Origin: Candidatus Binatia bacterium
Lineage (GTDB): Bacteria; Desulfobacterota; Binatia; UBA9968
Assembly: GCA_036504975.1 (NCBI GenBank)
Contig: DASXUF010000072.1
Location: 1-64,000, forward strand
DNA: 64,000 nucleotides
Reading direction: 5' to 3'
Part shown: positions 1 to 9,568 of the stretch, piece by piece
How positions within the stretch are numbered: position 1 is the first letter of the stretch
Layout: every line of letters starts with the position of its first letter
Translations under genes and position numbers: made by a program
The notes under the pieces: model-generated
Told to the model about the DNA's origin: nothing
Databases searched by the model: none
The model's input: the letters and a program-made list of their open reading frames with translations, nothing else

Positions 1-2
1 AG

Positions 3-1262
3 GGCCACGACGACCCGATCAGCCGCGTGCTCCTGGCCCTCGTGGTGGTCCTTCCATCGGCCAAGCTCGGCGGATGGCTCGCGGAAACATTGGGACAGCC
101 CGCCGTCATGGGCGAGCTTCTCGCCGGAATGGTAATCGGCAATCTCGGTCTTCTCGGCGTGGACGGCCTCGAGTATCTCAAGACCGATCCTTCGCTGGAA
201 ATGTTGGCGGGCCTGGGGGTGGTGCTGCTGCTTTTCGAGATCGGCCTGGAATCGAGCCTCGCCGGTCTCATGAAAGTGGGACTCTCGTCTCTCCTCGTCG
301 CCACCGTCGGCGTCGTGCTTCCGTTCGTTCTCGGGTGGCTCGTCAGCGCGTCATTGCTGCCGGACCATTCCTACTACGTCCACGCTTTTATCGGCGCGAC
401 GCTCTGCGCGACCAGCGTCGGGATCACGGCGCGAGTGCTGCGCGACATCGGCCAGGTCCAGAGCCGCGAGGCCAAAGTCATCCTCGGCGCCGCGGTCATC
501 GACGACGTGCTCGGCCTGATCATATTGGCGATCGTCACCGGGATGATTCTTGCCGGCGGCGCCGGCGAGGTCTTCACGGCGGGCGCGATCGTTTGGCTCG
601 TCGCCAAGGTCCTGGTCTTTCTCGTCGGCTCTCTGGCCGTCGGACTTTTTTTCGCCCCGCGCGTGCTGCGCCAGCTTGCCAAGGCGCGAACCGAAGGCAT
701 GCTCTTGGCCGTATCGCTGGCTTTTTGTTTTCTCCTCGCGTACCTCGCCGCGCTGATCGGCCTGGCGCCGATCGTCGGCGCCTTTGCCGCCGGGCTCATC
801 CTCGAAGGAATGCCGTGGAACGAATTCGTTTCCGAAGGAGAACGCTCCCTGGAAGACCTGCTGCATCCCGTCTCCGCGTTTCTCGTGCCGCTCTTCTTCG
901 TGCAGATGGGCATCAAAATGGACGTCGCCTGGCTCGCTCGTCTCGACGTGCTGGGACTCGCCCTGGCTTTGACCGTAGTCGCGATCATCGGCAAGCAAGC
1001 CTGCGGCCTGGCGGTCGTGGAGCGCGGACTCAATCGGCTGGCAATCGGCATCGGCATGGTGCCGCGCGGCGAGGTCGGTCTGATCTTCGCGGGCATCGGA
1101 CTCACTCTCTCGGTCGGCGGAGAACGCATCGTCGACGAGGCGACCTTCGCCGCCATTCTCGTGATGGTGATGCTCACCACGCTCGTCAGCCCGCCTTGGC
1201 TTCAGTGGAGCTTCCGCCGCTCGCGCGGCGCGGAGACTGGACGAAGATCCAAAGAGACCTAG
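3..1262 (+). CDS. cation:proton antiporter, KefB/NhaP-like (5' end outside window)
   Basis: Integral membrane monovalent cation/H+ exchanger of the CPA2 type. About a dozen hydrophobic segments fill the whole length. The paired aspartates expected in the transport core are seen in the motif IDDVLGL near residue 158 counted from the GTG at 27. The reading frame is open from base 3 and reads GHDDPISR before that GTG, which looks like genuine protein, so the true start most likely lies upstream of the window. There is no C-terminal TrkA-N domain; the protein ends in a short basic tail. It sits 53 bases before an MscS channel, so the two may form an osmotic or ion homeostasis pair. The substrate ion cannot be told from sequence. 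Confidence 0.9.
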   Translation, partial: GHDDPISRVLLALVVVLPSAKLGGWLAETLGQPAVMGELLAGMVIGNLGLLGVDGLEYLKTDPSLEMLAGLGVVLLLFEIGLESSLAGLMKVGLSSLLVATVGVVLPFVLGWLVSASLLPDHSYYVHAFIGATLCATSVGITARVLRDIGQVQSREAKVILGAAVIDDVLGLIILAIVTGMILAGGAGEVFTAGAIVWLVAKVLVFLVGSLAVGLFFAPRVLRQLAKARTEGMLLAVSLAFCFLLAYLAALIGLAPIVGAFAAGLILEGMPWNEFVSEGERSLEDLLHPVSAFLVPLFFVQMGIKMDVAWLARLDVLGLALALTVVAIIGKQACGLAVVERGLNRLAIGIGMVPRGEVGLIFAGIGLTLSVGGERIVDEATFAAILVMVMLTTLVSPPWLQWSFRRSRGAETGRRSKET

Positions 1263-1315
1263 CCTGACCGCGCGGCTGTTTGCTATAACTTAAGCGTGAT
1301 CGAGGGGCGTCGCTC

Positions 1316-2389
1316 ATGACCGAATTTCTCGGCATCAAATTTCCCGCCAGCCCGTGGGTGGTTTTGCTGCTCATCGTGCTCGCCACGGCGATTTTGGCCT
1401 ACCTCGTCAACGTCGTCCTTCTCTGGACGATCAAAAGGGCGCTGCGACGAATCGAAATCGACGAACGCATTTATCGGTTGCTTGACCGTTATCTCTATCC
1501 GCTGCTCGTTGTTGGGGCGCTTTTGCTGATCGCTGACGCCGCTCCGCTTCCCGACCAGGCGCGAGGGGCGGTGCGCCAACTCCTAGTGATTTCTGCTCTC
1601 CTGCTCGCGGTCGTCCTCGCAATCAAAGGCGCGCTCCTCATACTCCGCAACATCGAGGCGCGCTACGGCCTCTACAACATCCGCGGTCCGCTCGAAATCT
1701 TCACCAAGATCGTCTTGATCGCCGTCGGCGGCATGCTCATTCTCGACAATCTCGGCATTTCCTTGACGCCGATTCTCACCACGCTCGGCATCGGCAGCTT
1801 GGCCGTGGCGATCGCCTTGCAGGATACGCTGGGGAATTTTTTCGCCGGACTTTACCTCAAGGCGGACCGGCCCATCGAGATCGGCCATTTCGTCAAGCTG
1901 CAAACCGGCGAGGAGGGCTACGTCGAGCGCATCAGCTGGCGCAGCACGAGAATAAAGATGCTGCCCAACAATACGGTCGTGGTGCCGAACAACAAGCTCG
2001 TGCAGGACAACATCACCAATTACTACCTTCCCGACCCGGAGCTGGCGGTCTTGGTGCAGGTAGGAGTCGCCTACGACAGCGACTTGGAAAAAGTCGATAA
2101 AGTTACCAGCGAGGTGGCCAAAGAGGCGTTGCAAACGACGCCGGGAGCGATCGCCGGCTTCGAGCCGTTTATTCGCTACCACACCTTCAATCAGTCGAGC
2201 ATCGATTTCACGGTCATCCTGCGGGCGCGCGAATTCACCGACGGCATTTTGCTCAAGCACGAATTCATCAAGAAGCTCCACGTCCGGTACGAAAAAGAAG
2301 GCATCCAGTTTCCGTTTCCGACCCGCATCGTTTACCTCAAGGGTGAGCCGGCCGGCGGCGATCGCGAGGAGCCGAAAAAGCAGGAATAA
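1316..2389 (+). CDS. small-conductance mechanosensitive channel, MscS family
   Basis: Inner-membrane channel that opens under membrane tension to release solutes. Four N-terminal hydrophobic segments are followed by the pore helix with small residues (GIGSLAVAIALQDTLGN, around residues 158-174) and the beta domain (GYVERISWRSTRIKMLPNN, around 200-218, ending in PNNKL), the hallmark of the family. At 357 residues it is slightly longer than E. coli MscS because of an extra N-terminal hairpin. The ATG is the first in frame after the antiporter stop and lies 53 bases downstream, so co-transcription is plausible. Confidence 0.93.
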   Translation: MTEFLGIKFPASPWVVLLLIVLATAILAYLVNVVLLWTIKRALRRIEIDERIYRLLDRYLYPLLVVGALLLIADAAPLPDQARGAVRQLLVISALLLAVVLAIKGALLILRNIEARYGLYNIRGPLEIFTKIVLIAVGGMLILDNLGISLTPILTTLGIGSLAVAIALQDTLGNFFAGLYLKADRPIEIGHFVKLQTGEEGYVERISWRSTRIKMLPNNTVVVPNNKLVQDNITNYYLPDPELAVLVQVGVAYDSDLEKVDKVTSEVAKEALQTTPGAIAGFEPFIRYHTFNQSSIDFTVILRAREFTDGILLKHEFIKKLHVRYEKEGIQFPFPTRIVYLKGEPAGGDREEPKKQE

Positions 2390-2591
2390 CCGCCCGCCGC
2401 CCGATGTCTTCAGAAAAACGCAATCTCCAGAAAAACGCTTGACCCAGATTCCTCCTTTGCAGGTGATGCTTGAAATCGTTGACAAGATTTTGAAAAAATT
2501 GACAAATTGGGACCGTCACAAAAATTAGTGGAAGCCTAGCCGCTCAGCCGAAACGGTTAGGCGGCTGATAACGACAGACCGAGCGTTCACG

Positions 2592-3320
2592 ATGCGTAAA
2601 CATTCCCATCCGGGCGCCAAATCTCTGCCGAGAGGACTCATGATACTTCACGAAGACAGAGATATCCTCGTGGTGGATAAACCGGCGGGACTCTTAACGA
2701 TGGGGACGGATACGGACAAAACGCGTACGGCTTACTTTATCGTTACAGATTATGTCCGCAAGGGTTACAGCAAGTCGCGGAACCGCATTTTCATCGTGCA
2801 CCGGCTAGATAGGGAAACTTCAGGGATACTTGTCTTCGCAAAGAATATGGAAGCGAAACTCTCCTTGCAGGATCAATGGCAAGAAACGAAGAAGAAATAC
2901 CTCGCAGTCGTTCATGGCCGATGCGATAGAAAATCGGGGACTATTACGACATATCTGGCGGAGAATAAGGCTCACTTCGTTTACTCCACGTCGGACGCCA
3001 CAAAGGGAAAATTATCCCGAACGGCTTATACCGTGGTTAAAGAGACGAAGGACTTTGCGTTGCTGGAGGTCGATCTATTGACGGGAAGGAAGCACCAGAT
3101 ACGAGTCCATCTCGCCGGCATCGGACATGCGGTCGTGGGCGATCAGAAGTATGGAAAAGCGGATCGCGGCCACGCGCGTCTGGCGCTTCATGCCCGATCG
3201 ATTTCCTTCCGACATCCCTTCAGCGGCAAGCCGGTCACTTTCGAAACGAAGGCGCCGGCATATTTCAACCAGTTAGTCGGCAATTGGAATCAAGTGGATC
3301 GCAACGGGCTCACGCTTTGA
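2592..3320 (+). CDS. RluA-family pseudouridine synthase
   Basis: Predicted to isomerise uridine to pseudouridine in rRNA or tRNA. The catalytic motif HRLDRETSG, with the active-site Asp near residue 73, and the later GRKHQIRVHL motif are both present. There is no N-terminal S4 domain, so it is a short RluA/RluC-like form of 242 residues. A second ATG at 2640 is a possible start. Codon use is noticeably more AT-rich than that of the flanking genes, and two TTGACA-like hexamers at 2479 and 2499 lie in the AT-rich stretch upstream. It adjoins the low-GC tcmP island and may have been acquired with it. The target RNA position cannot be inferred. Confidence 0.88.
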   Translation: MRKHSHPGAKSLPRGLMILHEDRDILVVDKPAGLLTMGTDTDKTRTAYFIVTDYVRKGYSKSRNRIFIVHRLDRETSGILVFAKNMEAKLSLQDQWQETKKKYLAVVHGRCDRKSGTITTYLAENKAHFVYSTSDATKGKLSRTAYTVVKETKDFALLEVDLLTGRKHQIRVHLAGIGHAVVGDQKYGKADRGHARLALHARSISFRHPFSGKPVTFETKAPAYFNQLVGNWNQVDRNGLTL

Positions 3321-3422
3321 CAGACTGTTGAAGAAGTCCTACTCGGGGGGGGGGAATTGGGGTCAGAGAACTATTTGGCTAGGCGATCTAGAAAGCAGAA
3401 ACCTGCCTCAACAAAAATGTAC

Positions 3423-3450
3423 TTTGACCCGCATTCTTTGACCCGCATTC
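3423..3450. repeat. tandem 14-bp direct repeat
   Basis: TTTGACCCGCATTC occurs twice in tandem. It lies in a stretch (3340-3470) containing GGGGTCAGAGAAC and CCTCAACAAAAATGTAC, which resembles flanks I recall from IS200/REP-associated transposase elements. No transposase is present, so this is at best an element end. Confidence 0.45.
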
Positions 3451-3496
3451 TTTTTTCTTTTACAACCCGTCGGCGGAAGCGTTGACTCATCGGTTA

Positions 3497-4352
3497 TCAA
3501 AATCCTTCACCGGGCAATGACCTTTGACCGCTCGGGTCGATCTTTTTGATCCCGTTCCAAATTTTTAATCCTGCCGCGTGCTTCGAAAAGAATAATAGAT
3601 GATACATCGGCGCTTTTTGCTCGTTGCGAAACACAGGTGGATTATCATCTTGGTGGACGAGACCTAACGCTCTGACTTGCCGCCGTAGGTAATGGATTAA
3701 CGACGTGTCGAGATTGGATAACTCGCTTTCGGTAAGCGGTTTACCTACGGCGAGCTTGGCAGCCGGAACGTTGCGCCATTCAGGACCTAAAACAGCGTCC
3801 AAGCGACCGCCCTCTTGGAGAAACGACTGCCGGAGATTTCGTTTCACGCCGATCATGCTCGGAAAGAAGTACAAGGTGTCGATCGGCCGGCTCGCGATAG
3901 TCTTCAACACTGAAAAATCTACCTCAAAAACCTTCGGGATCTATAAAAGCTATTCCCAAGCTTCGCTCCGGAATTTTACGGACGATCTTATCGATCACTA
4001 CGTTGCAGTCGCCGACCTCACACGAGACGCGTGAAACATCCGCATCGGAAATTCTCTTCTTAAGCGCGGAGATGTTGTGAGCGCTTCTATCGCTGAGATA
4101 CAAATGGTCGAAGGCAGGACGAATCCCTAGAGCTATAAGCGGCGATCCGTCAAATTCATGAGTCCCAGAACGGCATTTTCCGGAGCCGCATAGCGGATCG
4201 ATGTAAAACAACTTGTTCCACACGCCAGTCGTCCGCTTTGGCGCCATGGCCGTCATTAAAGCTTCCAGGTATTTGCGAAGATAGGTGAGTTTTTCCTCTG
4301 TCCAATGGCCTGCTTTTCGTGCTCTTAGGCCGTCCGAGGCTCTAATAACCAT
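3497..4352 (-). pseudogene. tcmP: three-Cys-motif partner protein TcmP, single-base frameshift
   Basis: The N-terminal frame (4352-3924) has a Rossmann methyltransferase-like core: WTEEKLTYLRKYLEAL, then FYIDPLCGSGKC, and ends at FIDPEGF. The C-terminal frame (3910-3497) continues with VLKTIASRPIDTLYFFPS. Removing one T from the T5 tract (A5 at 3926-3930 on the plus strand) joins them as FIDPEGFEVDFSVLKT, so one intact gene of about 285 residues is restored. The family is known as the genetic partner of phage Gp37/Gp68-like (DUF5131) proteins, and that gene overlaps it by 28 bases immediately upstream. Molecular function is not established. The break is either a real mutation or a homopolymer sequencing error. 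Confidence 0.8.
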
Positions 4353-5089
4353 TCATCCCTATCAGCAGACGTGTGGTCGAGGCGCGGCATCTGGTTCCAG
4401 AACCGCCCGTCAAGCTTTCGGCCGCCAGACTTCGGAGTTCTCCCGCCCCATTGTTTGAAGAAGAACGGAACGTTAGCCGAAACGCACTGCTTCCTAATGT
4501 CGCGCACCCATTCCACGCGAATAGGGCGATGTCCGGGACCGCTCTCACCGCCGACTATGACCCAATGAATCCCGTCCAGTGGCAAGTTGGGAATTGGTCC
4601 AAGTAGAGGCTCGACGGATAAAAACCTGACAGCTGTCGGAACTTGTCGGAGTAGGGCGACGCGATTGACGTACGCCTTGCTCTCTACCGATACGCCTTGC
4701 CAAATGTGTGTCGGCCATGACAATCGTTGGGCTAGGCGAGCAAGCCGATCGGCGCGCTTGGTTAGAATTTGAAATTTGTGCCAGTGCGCCTTCTGCATAA
4801 CGGCAAAAACTTTCTGGATGTAGTCTTCAGGAACCGACTCGTGGAAAAGGTCACTCATACTGTTTACGAAAATCATCTTTGGCTTTGTCCATCGGAGGGG
4901 AAGTTCCAAGGCCTCGGTATGAAGAGTCAGACTAAACCCGTTCGCATAACGAGCGTTGCCCATCTCTTTGAGGCGCAGCGCGAGGCGCTCCGCGTAGCAG
5001 TTTTTGCAGCCGGGACTGATTTTTGTACAGCCGGTTACCGGGTTCCAGGTAGCATCCGTCCATTCAATGGAGGAGTTGTCTGCCATCAT
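4325..5089 (-). CDS. DUF5131 / phage Gp37-Gp68-like three-Cys-motif protein
   Basis: A 254-residue protein with the cluster-binding-like motif CX6CX2C at Cys21, Cys28 and Cys31 ([15 protein letters not shown]), reminiscent of radical SAM Cys motifs. Further family landmarks are [45 protein letters not shown] and the C-terminal FFFKQWGG. The gene overlaps tcmP by 28 bases, so the two are translationally coupled; this pairing is characteristic of the family and is found in phages and mobile islands. Base composition is lower in GC than the neighbours, consistent with transfer. Two adjacent ATGs (5089 and 5086) make the start ambiguous by one codon. The reaction is unknown. Confidence 0.85.
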   Translation of the reverse strand: MMADNSSIEWTDATWNPVTGCTKISPGCKNCYAERLALRLKEMGNARYANGFSLTLHTEALELPLRWTKPKMIFVNSMSDLFHESVPEDYIQKVFAVMQKAHWHKFQILTKRADRLARLAQRLSWPTHIWQGVSVESKAYVNRVALLRQVPTAVRFLSVEPLLGPIPNLPLDGIHWVIVGGESGPGHRPIRVEWVRDIRKQCVSANVPFFFKQWGGRTPKSGGRKLDGRFWNQMPRLDHTSADRDEWLLEPRTA

Positions 5090-5194
5090 TCACCCGGCTG
5101 GGACGAGAGGTTGGTTTCTGGCATGTCGGTTTTTGCCAACTTAAAAGCAATATACAGCAGGCGTAGCGCAACTTGTATCTCGAAGCGAATCCTC

Positions 5195-6184
5195 CTAGGC
5201 GTCCGCAAACTTCGGAATGACTTCCTTCGCCATGATCTCCATCGACTCGAGAATTTTTTTCTGCTCCAGCGTGGCGAAGTTCATCATAAAGATAATGTAG
5301 TTAGTCCCGGTGGCGCGGACCTCTTCGATCTGCTCGATCGAGCGCTGCGGATCGCCGACCATCACGAGCCGCTCCTTGTAAAGCTCGTCGTAGCTCCTCG
5401 GCCTGACATTTATACGCGCCGCCAGGAGCGCAGCGATGCCTTGCTTGGCGTTTTTATCGGCTTCGGCGTTCGTTGCGGCCACGTTCGTATGAAAGCACTG
5501 AATCACATCGAATGATTTCGGATCGTGGCGATTGCTTGCGAGGGTCTCACGGTACAATGCAATCTTCGTCCTCAAGTCGGAGATGTCTTTGCAGCTCGCG
5601 TAGGGAATGCCGAGGATGGGATAGCCCAGCTCGCCTGCGACTTTGTACGAACCTTCGCTCAGCGCGGCGATGAAGAAAGGCGGCGTCGGCTTCTGCGCCG
5701 GCCTGATGTTGAGAGAGACGCCGTCGATTCGATGATGCTTGCCTCGATAGGAAACTTTTCCCTCGCTCCAGGCCATCTTCACGACTTCCAGGCTTTCCAC
5801 CAGCAAGTCCCGGTTATCTTCCTTGACGCCGAACGCCGCCAGCTCCGGCGGCGTCCCTCTGCCGACGCCGAAGTCCAATCGTCCATGGCTCAGCACGTCC
5901 ACCATGGCGTATTCTTCGGCGACGAAAAGCGGATTCCTGTAAGGAAGAAGACAAACGGCGACTCCCAGGCGGATTTTTTTCGTGGCCCTGGCGGCGACGG
6001 ACATGAGGACCGGCGGCGACGGGATGACGCCGGCGAAATCGAAGTGGTGCTCGCCGAACCAGAAGCATTCGTAGCCTAGAGTCTCGGCCCACTGCGCCTG
6101 CTCCACGATCTCGTCGTAGTAAGCGCTCAGATTTTTGTGCGCGTCGGGATGATTGTCGCCGATTACGAACATTCCGAACTTCAT
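5195..6184 (-). CDS. LLM class flavin-dependent oxidoreductase (luciferase-like)
   Basis: A TIM-barrel FMN or F420-dependent monooxygenase family member of 329 residues. Family marks include MKFGMF at the start, EHHF near residue 45, VAVCLLPYRNPLFVAEEYAMVD and GRLDFGVGRG. I chose the ATG at 6184 over 6223 because GAGG lies six bases before it and because homologues start with MKFG. It is adjacent to a TRAP transporter on the same strand, which may import its substrate, but a repeat element separates them. A second, divergent LLM gene lies at 19472. The substrate is unknown. Confidence 0.88.
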   Translation of the reverse strand: MKFGMFVIGDNHPDAHKNLSAYYDEIVEQAQWAETLGYECFWFGEHHFDFAGVIPSPPVLMSVAARATKKIRLGVAVCLLPYRNPLFVAEEYAMVDVLSHGRLDFGVGRGTPPELAAFGVKEDNRDLLVESLEVVKMAWSEGKVSYRGKHHRIDGVSLNIRPAQKPTPPFFIAALSEGSYKVAGELGYPILGIPYASCKDISDLRTKIALYRETLASNRHDPKSFDVIQCFHTNVAATNAEADKNAKQGIAALLAARINVRPRSYDELYKERLVMVGDPQRSIEQIEEVRATGTNYIIFMMNFATLEQKKILESMEIMAKEVIPKFADA

Positions 6185-6222
6185 CTTGAACCTCGTACGG
6201 GCCTCTGAAATCTCGCCGTTCA

Positions 6223-6304
6223 CACTTCGACGGGCTCAGGGCGAACGGCTGAGCTTTGAAGCGGCTGGAATCTTCCGTTCATGCTGAGCTTGTCGAAGCA
6301 TGAA
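6223..6304. repeat. dispersed CTTCGAC...GTCGAAG palindromic repeat, copy A
   Basis: An imperfect inverted repeat opening with CTTCGACGGGCTCAGGGCGA and closing with CATGCTGAGCTTGTCGAAG. It is nearly identical over about 80 bases to copy B at 15160 and is related in its ends to copy C at 17459. It lies at the 3' end of the TRAP permease gene and supplies its last codons. Confidence 0.8.
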
Positions 6305-8203
6305 ATTCCATTCCCATACAACGAGCAACACGCCAAGGGCGAGGCCTGCGGCGTCGGCGATGAGCCACGGCCCGCTCCATGAAGGAAGCAACAAGAGGAG
6401 CCCGGCGAGCCAGAACAAGCCCCGTTTTCCCCATCCCAACGCGCGGAAAAGATAACCGGCACAACCGATCGCGAGAAGGAAGATTCCTATGGAAGCGGTG
6501 GCGATGGCAAGGACGATTTCCCCCAGCGCTCCTTTGAGGATCAGGGCAGGATGGAGGGCGAAGACAAACGGGACGACGTAGGCGGCGATGCCGAGCCGCA
6601 TGCCGGTCCAGCCGGTCTTCCAAAAGTCGGAGTGAGCAATCGCGGCTGCCGTGTACGTGGCCAGACAATCGGGCGGCGTGATCAACGACAGCATGCCGAA
6701 GTAGAAGAGGAAGAGATGCGCGGCGAGCGGGTCCACGCCGAGCTGAGTCAGCGCGGGTCCGACCAGCACCGCGAGGGTGATGTACACAACTGCGGTGGGC
6801 AACGACATTCCGAGGAGGATGCAGACAAGGGCGGTAAAGACGAGAAGGAGAAACACGTTGCCTCCCGAGAAGGTCACCAGGATCAGCGAGAGCTTGAAGG
6901 TCAAGCCTGAAAGCTGGAGGGCGCCGATCACGACTCCGGCCAACGCGGTGATCACGACGATATCCAGGAGGGTTCGCCCGGTTTCTTCGATGCAGGTTAC
7001 GATCGCTTTGAAGGTCGGGCGAGTTTCTTTTTGCAGCGCCCCAACGATGAAGGTCAGCACCACGGTTGCTATCCCGGCTTTCCCCGCCTCCCAGTTTAGG
7101 AACATGAGCGTGTAGATCAGGAACGCGAGCGGAAAAAGGAAAACCCATCCAAGCCGCATGACGGGCCGGAGCTTTGGCAACTCCGCCGCCGGGAGCCCGC
7201 CGAGACCATACTTGGCTGCTTCCAGATCGACCTGAGTGAAGAGAGCAAGATAATAAAGCAACGCGGGAACCGCTGCCGCTAGAGCCACCTGACCGTATGG
7301 AATATTGAGGAACTCGGCGATGAGAAACGCCGCCGCCCCCATGACCGGTGGAGTTATTTGTCCTCCGTTCGAGGCGACGGCTTCGATCGCCGCCGCCATG
7401 TGGGCTGGATAGCCGGCCCGCTTCATCATGGGAATCGTAATGGCGCCGTCCACCGCCACGTTGGCCACCGCGCTGCCCGAGACGGTTCCGAAGAGACTGG
7501 AGGAGATCACAGAAACCTTGGCCGACCCGCCGCGATACCGTCCCATGCCGATCAAGGCTATATCCGTGATGAACTTGTCGCCGCCGACCGCGTAGAGGGC
7601 CTGGCCGAAGAAGATAAACGCCACAACAACGGCCGCGGCAACGGTGAGAGGAACCCCGAGGATACCGCTGGCGTCAAGATACAGGTAGCTCGCGATGCGC
7701 TCCCACGACGAGCCTTTCGCAAAGAAGAGGCCGGGGAAGAGATAAGCGAACTTCGCGTACAGAATGCACGGGACCGCCACCCACACGAGAGCCCATCCTG
7801 CGACGCGGCGTGTGGCTTCGAGAATCAGAAGGACAGCCAGCGCGCCAAGTAGCCATCGTTCCGGCGAGAGGATACCGAGCCGGTATGCGATCGATGGATA
7901 CATGACCAGGATATAACCGCCCGTGAGGAGACTGCCGGCCGAGCACAACCAGTCGTACCAAGGCACCCGGTCGCCCGGCTCGCCTATCCGGCCCTTGACG
8001 TGAAGAAATACGCCCGCCATTCCGAGGGCGAAGAAAAGCCCGAGGAACTGCTCTTTGAAGAAGGTAAGATTTAGGAGGACGTGGAGCTCTCCGGCCCACG
8101 CCGCGCCAACTAGCGTGAGGGCAAACAGGAGAGTCCGGTCAACCACCCTTGCCGGCCCGGTCAAGGAGCGGAACTTTGTCGCAGTTGCGATGTCGTCGAT
8201 CAT
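6236..8203 (-). CDS. TRAP transporter fused permease (DctQM type, TAXI-associated)
   Basis: A 655-residue polytopic inner-membrane protein that fuses the small four-helix subunit (N-terminal 150 residues) to the large DctM-like permease. Typical DctM landmarks are seen: SSSLFGTVSGSAVANV, GAITIPMMKRAGYPAH, ASNGGQITPPVMGAAAFL and ITPPDCLA. It follows the TAXI binding protein gene by about 60 bases on the same strand, so the two form a complete sodium-driven importer for an organic acid. The final 20 or so residues (RQAQHERK onward) are encoded by the dispersed repeat, so the natural C-terminus has probably been replaced or extended by repeat insertion. Confidence 0.92.
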   Translation of the reverse strand: MIDDIATATKFRSLTGPARVVDRTLLFALTLVGAAWAGELHVLLNLTFFKEQFLGLFFALGMAGVFLHVKGRIGEPGDRVPWYDWLCSAGSLLTGGYILVMYPSIAYRLGILSPERWLLGALAVLLILEATRRVAGWALVWVAVPCILYAKFAYLFPGLFFAKGSSWERIASYLYLDASGILGVPLTVAAAVVVAFIFFGQALYAVGGDKFITDIALIGMGRYRGGSAKVSVISSSLFGTVSGSAVANVAVDGAITIPMMKRAGYPAHMAAAIEAVASNGGQITPPVMGAAAFLIAEFLNIPYGQVALAAAVPALLYYLALFTQVDLEAAKYGLGGLPAAELPKLRPVMRLGWVFLFPLAFLIYTLMFLNWEAGKAGIATVVLTFIVGALQKETRPTFKAIVTCIEETGRTLLDIVVITALAGVVIGALQLSGLTFKLSLILVTFSGGNVFLLLVFTALVCILLGMSLPTAVVYITLAVLVGPALTQLGVDPLAAHLFLFYFGMLSLITPPDCLATYTAAAIAHSDFWKTGWTGMRLGIAAYVVPFVFALHPALILKGALGEIVLAIATASIGIFLLAIGCAGYLFRALGWGKRGLFWLAGLLLLLPSWSGPWLIADAAGLALGVLLVVWEWNFMLRQAQHERKIPAASKLSRSP

Positions 8204-8263
8204 CTTCAGAACCCATTTTCCCTCACCTCCGTCCTGCCGCAGGGGGGAATGGGGAGGGTTCGG

Positions 8264-9289
8264 TCAGCGATTCTGCGCCAGGGCCCTTTCCTGGGCTCGA
8301 TCCATCTCCGGCTTCCAGAGTCCTTTCTCTTTGTAGAACTTGATGGCTGCCGGATGATAGGGGATGGTGATGTCAGCAGATGCCGCGCGCTCACGTGTCC
8401 ACTCGTCGAAGCCCGGATGGAGCGGCTTGAGCTGACCGATGTTGTCCCAGACCGCTTTGAGGACCGCGGTCACCAGTTGGTCGGAGGCAGCATGGTGCGT
8501 AATGAAATAGATGTCGTAGGTTTCAAAGCACGTGTCTTCGACGACACCGGTTGAGGCCCCGGCCTTGAGGGAGCGTGCGTAGTAGCCCGGGACGGCCGAG
8601 CGCAAACGGTTCTCGCCCTGCGGCGAGCAATCGATCGAGACGTAGCGAATTCCGATCGTCGCATCGGCTTCTTTCACCTTCGCGGAGCCGAGCGCGTGCG
8701 TGCTGACGTCGGCGCGACCCTGGACGAGCGCGTCCATTCCATCGTTGACCGCCGGCACCGGGACAACCTTCACGTCCTGCCACGTGAGGCCGGCGCTGGC
8801 GAGGATGCCGAACATATTGTACCAGACGGCTAGATGGGCGGGGTACTCGCCCGTCACCCGCTTACCCCTGATCTCGTGAATGGTCTTGATGGGCGAGTCC
8901 TTCCGCACAATCGCGGAGGTCATCAGCGGAGAACCGCGCATGACGAGCCGGGTGTTCGGAACATGCGGGAACGGGTTTCTGCCGCCGACGCTGAGCTTTT
9001 GAGGTCCCACATAGGCCATCCCCATATCGACGCCGTTCACCATCCCGAAGTCGAGCTCACCGGTATTGACGAGCGGGAGAAAAGTGCTGGTCCCGGTGTA
9101 GGGTTGAACCGAGACCTGAACGGGTGAAGCCCCGCTCGCCACCTTGGCCACCCCGCTGGCAAGCGCGTAGAAGAGCGTGCCAGGCGTATTGGTCCCGATC
9201 GTGGCCGAGCGAGGAGGTTGCTGCGCCTGGGCGGCGCCGGCCAACAAGATCAGAATAAAGAAACTAGAAACAATGACGAAGCGGCGCAT
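8264..9289 (-). CDS. TAXI family TRAP transporter solute-binding protein
   Basis: A periplasmic receptor of 341 residues with a signal peptide ending in AGAAQA. The TAXI-family features are ATIGTNTPGTLFYALASGVAKV at the N-terminus, the Q-x-Y-T-G-T ligand loop and ELDFGMVNG. AGGAGG sits seven bases before the ATG. It is the first gene of a two-gene unit with the fused permease downstream, which makes this one of only two binding proteins in the window with a cognate permease. The ligand is unknown; characterised relatives bind glutamate or other organic acids. Confidence 0.92.
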   Translation of the reverse strand: MRRFVIVSSFFILILLAGAAQAQQPPRSATIGTNTPGTLFYALASGVAKVASGASPVQVSVQPYTGTSTFLPLVNTGELDFGMVNGVDMGMAYVGPQKLSVGGRNPFPHVPNTRLVMRGSPLMTSAIVRKDSPIKTIHEIRGKRVTGEYPAHLAVWYNMFGILASAGLTWQDVKVVPVPAVNDGMDALVQGRADVSTHALGSAKVKEADATIGIRYVSIDCSPQGENRLRSAVPGYYARSLKAGASTGVVEDTCFETYDIYFITHHAASDQLVTAVLKAVWDNIGQLKPLHPGFDEWTRERAASADITIPYHPAAIKFYKEKGLWKPEMDRAQERALAQNR

Positions 9290-9568
9290 GGTGGTTCCTC
9301 CTTTTGCTTTCGATTTTGTTCCCGGTTCCTATCACGCCCTGGCGATTTTGGAAATGGCGTATTCTAGAGTCAAAATCGTGGCGCCTGCAAGCCGCTTGAG
9401 TATTCCGGTATTTTCCTTGACGCCGGTGACAAGCCTGTCCTATTTTTAGGCCGTCTTTTGGCACCGGCTCGGACGGGGTCTTTTCATATCTCTTCAGGCG
9501 CCGGACTCAAGACTGAGCGGGACATTTTTAGTTGCATGAACTGAAGGAAGCAGATCGGAGGAGACGTC

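Noticed and set aside
3340..3470. transposon end near the tcmP island
   Set aside because: Only the flanking sequence style and a tandem repeat are seen; no transposase or inverted end pair, so no mobile element is annotated.
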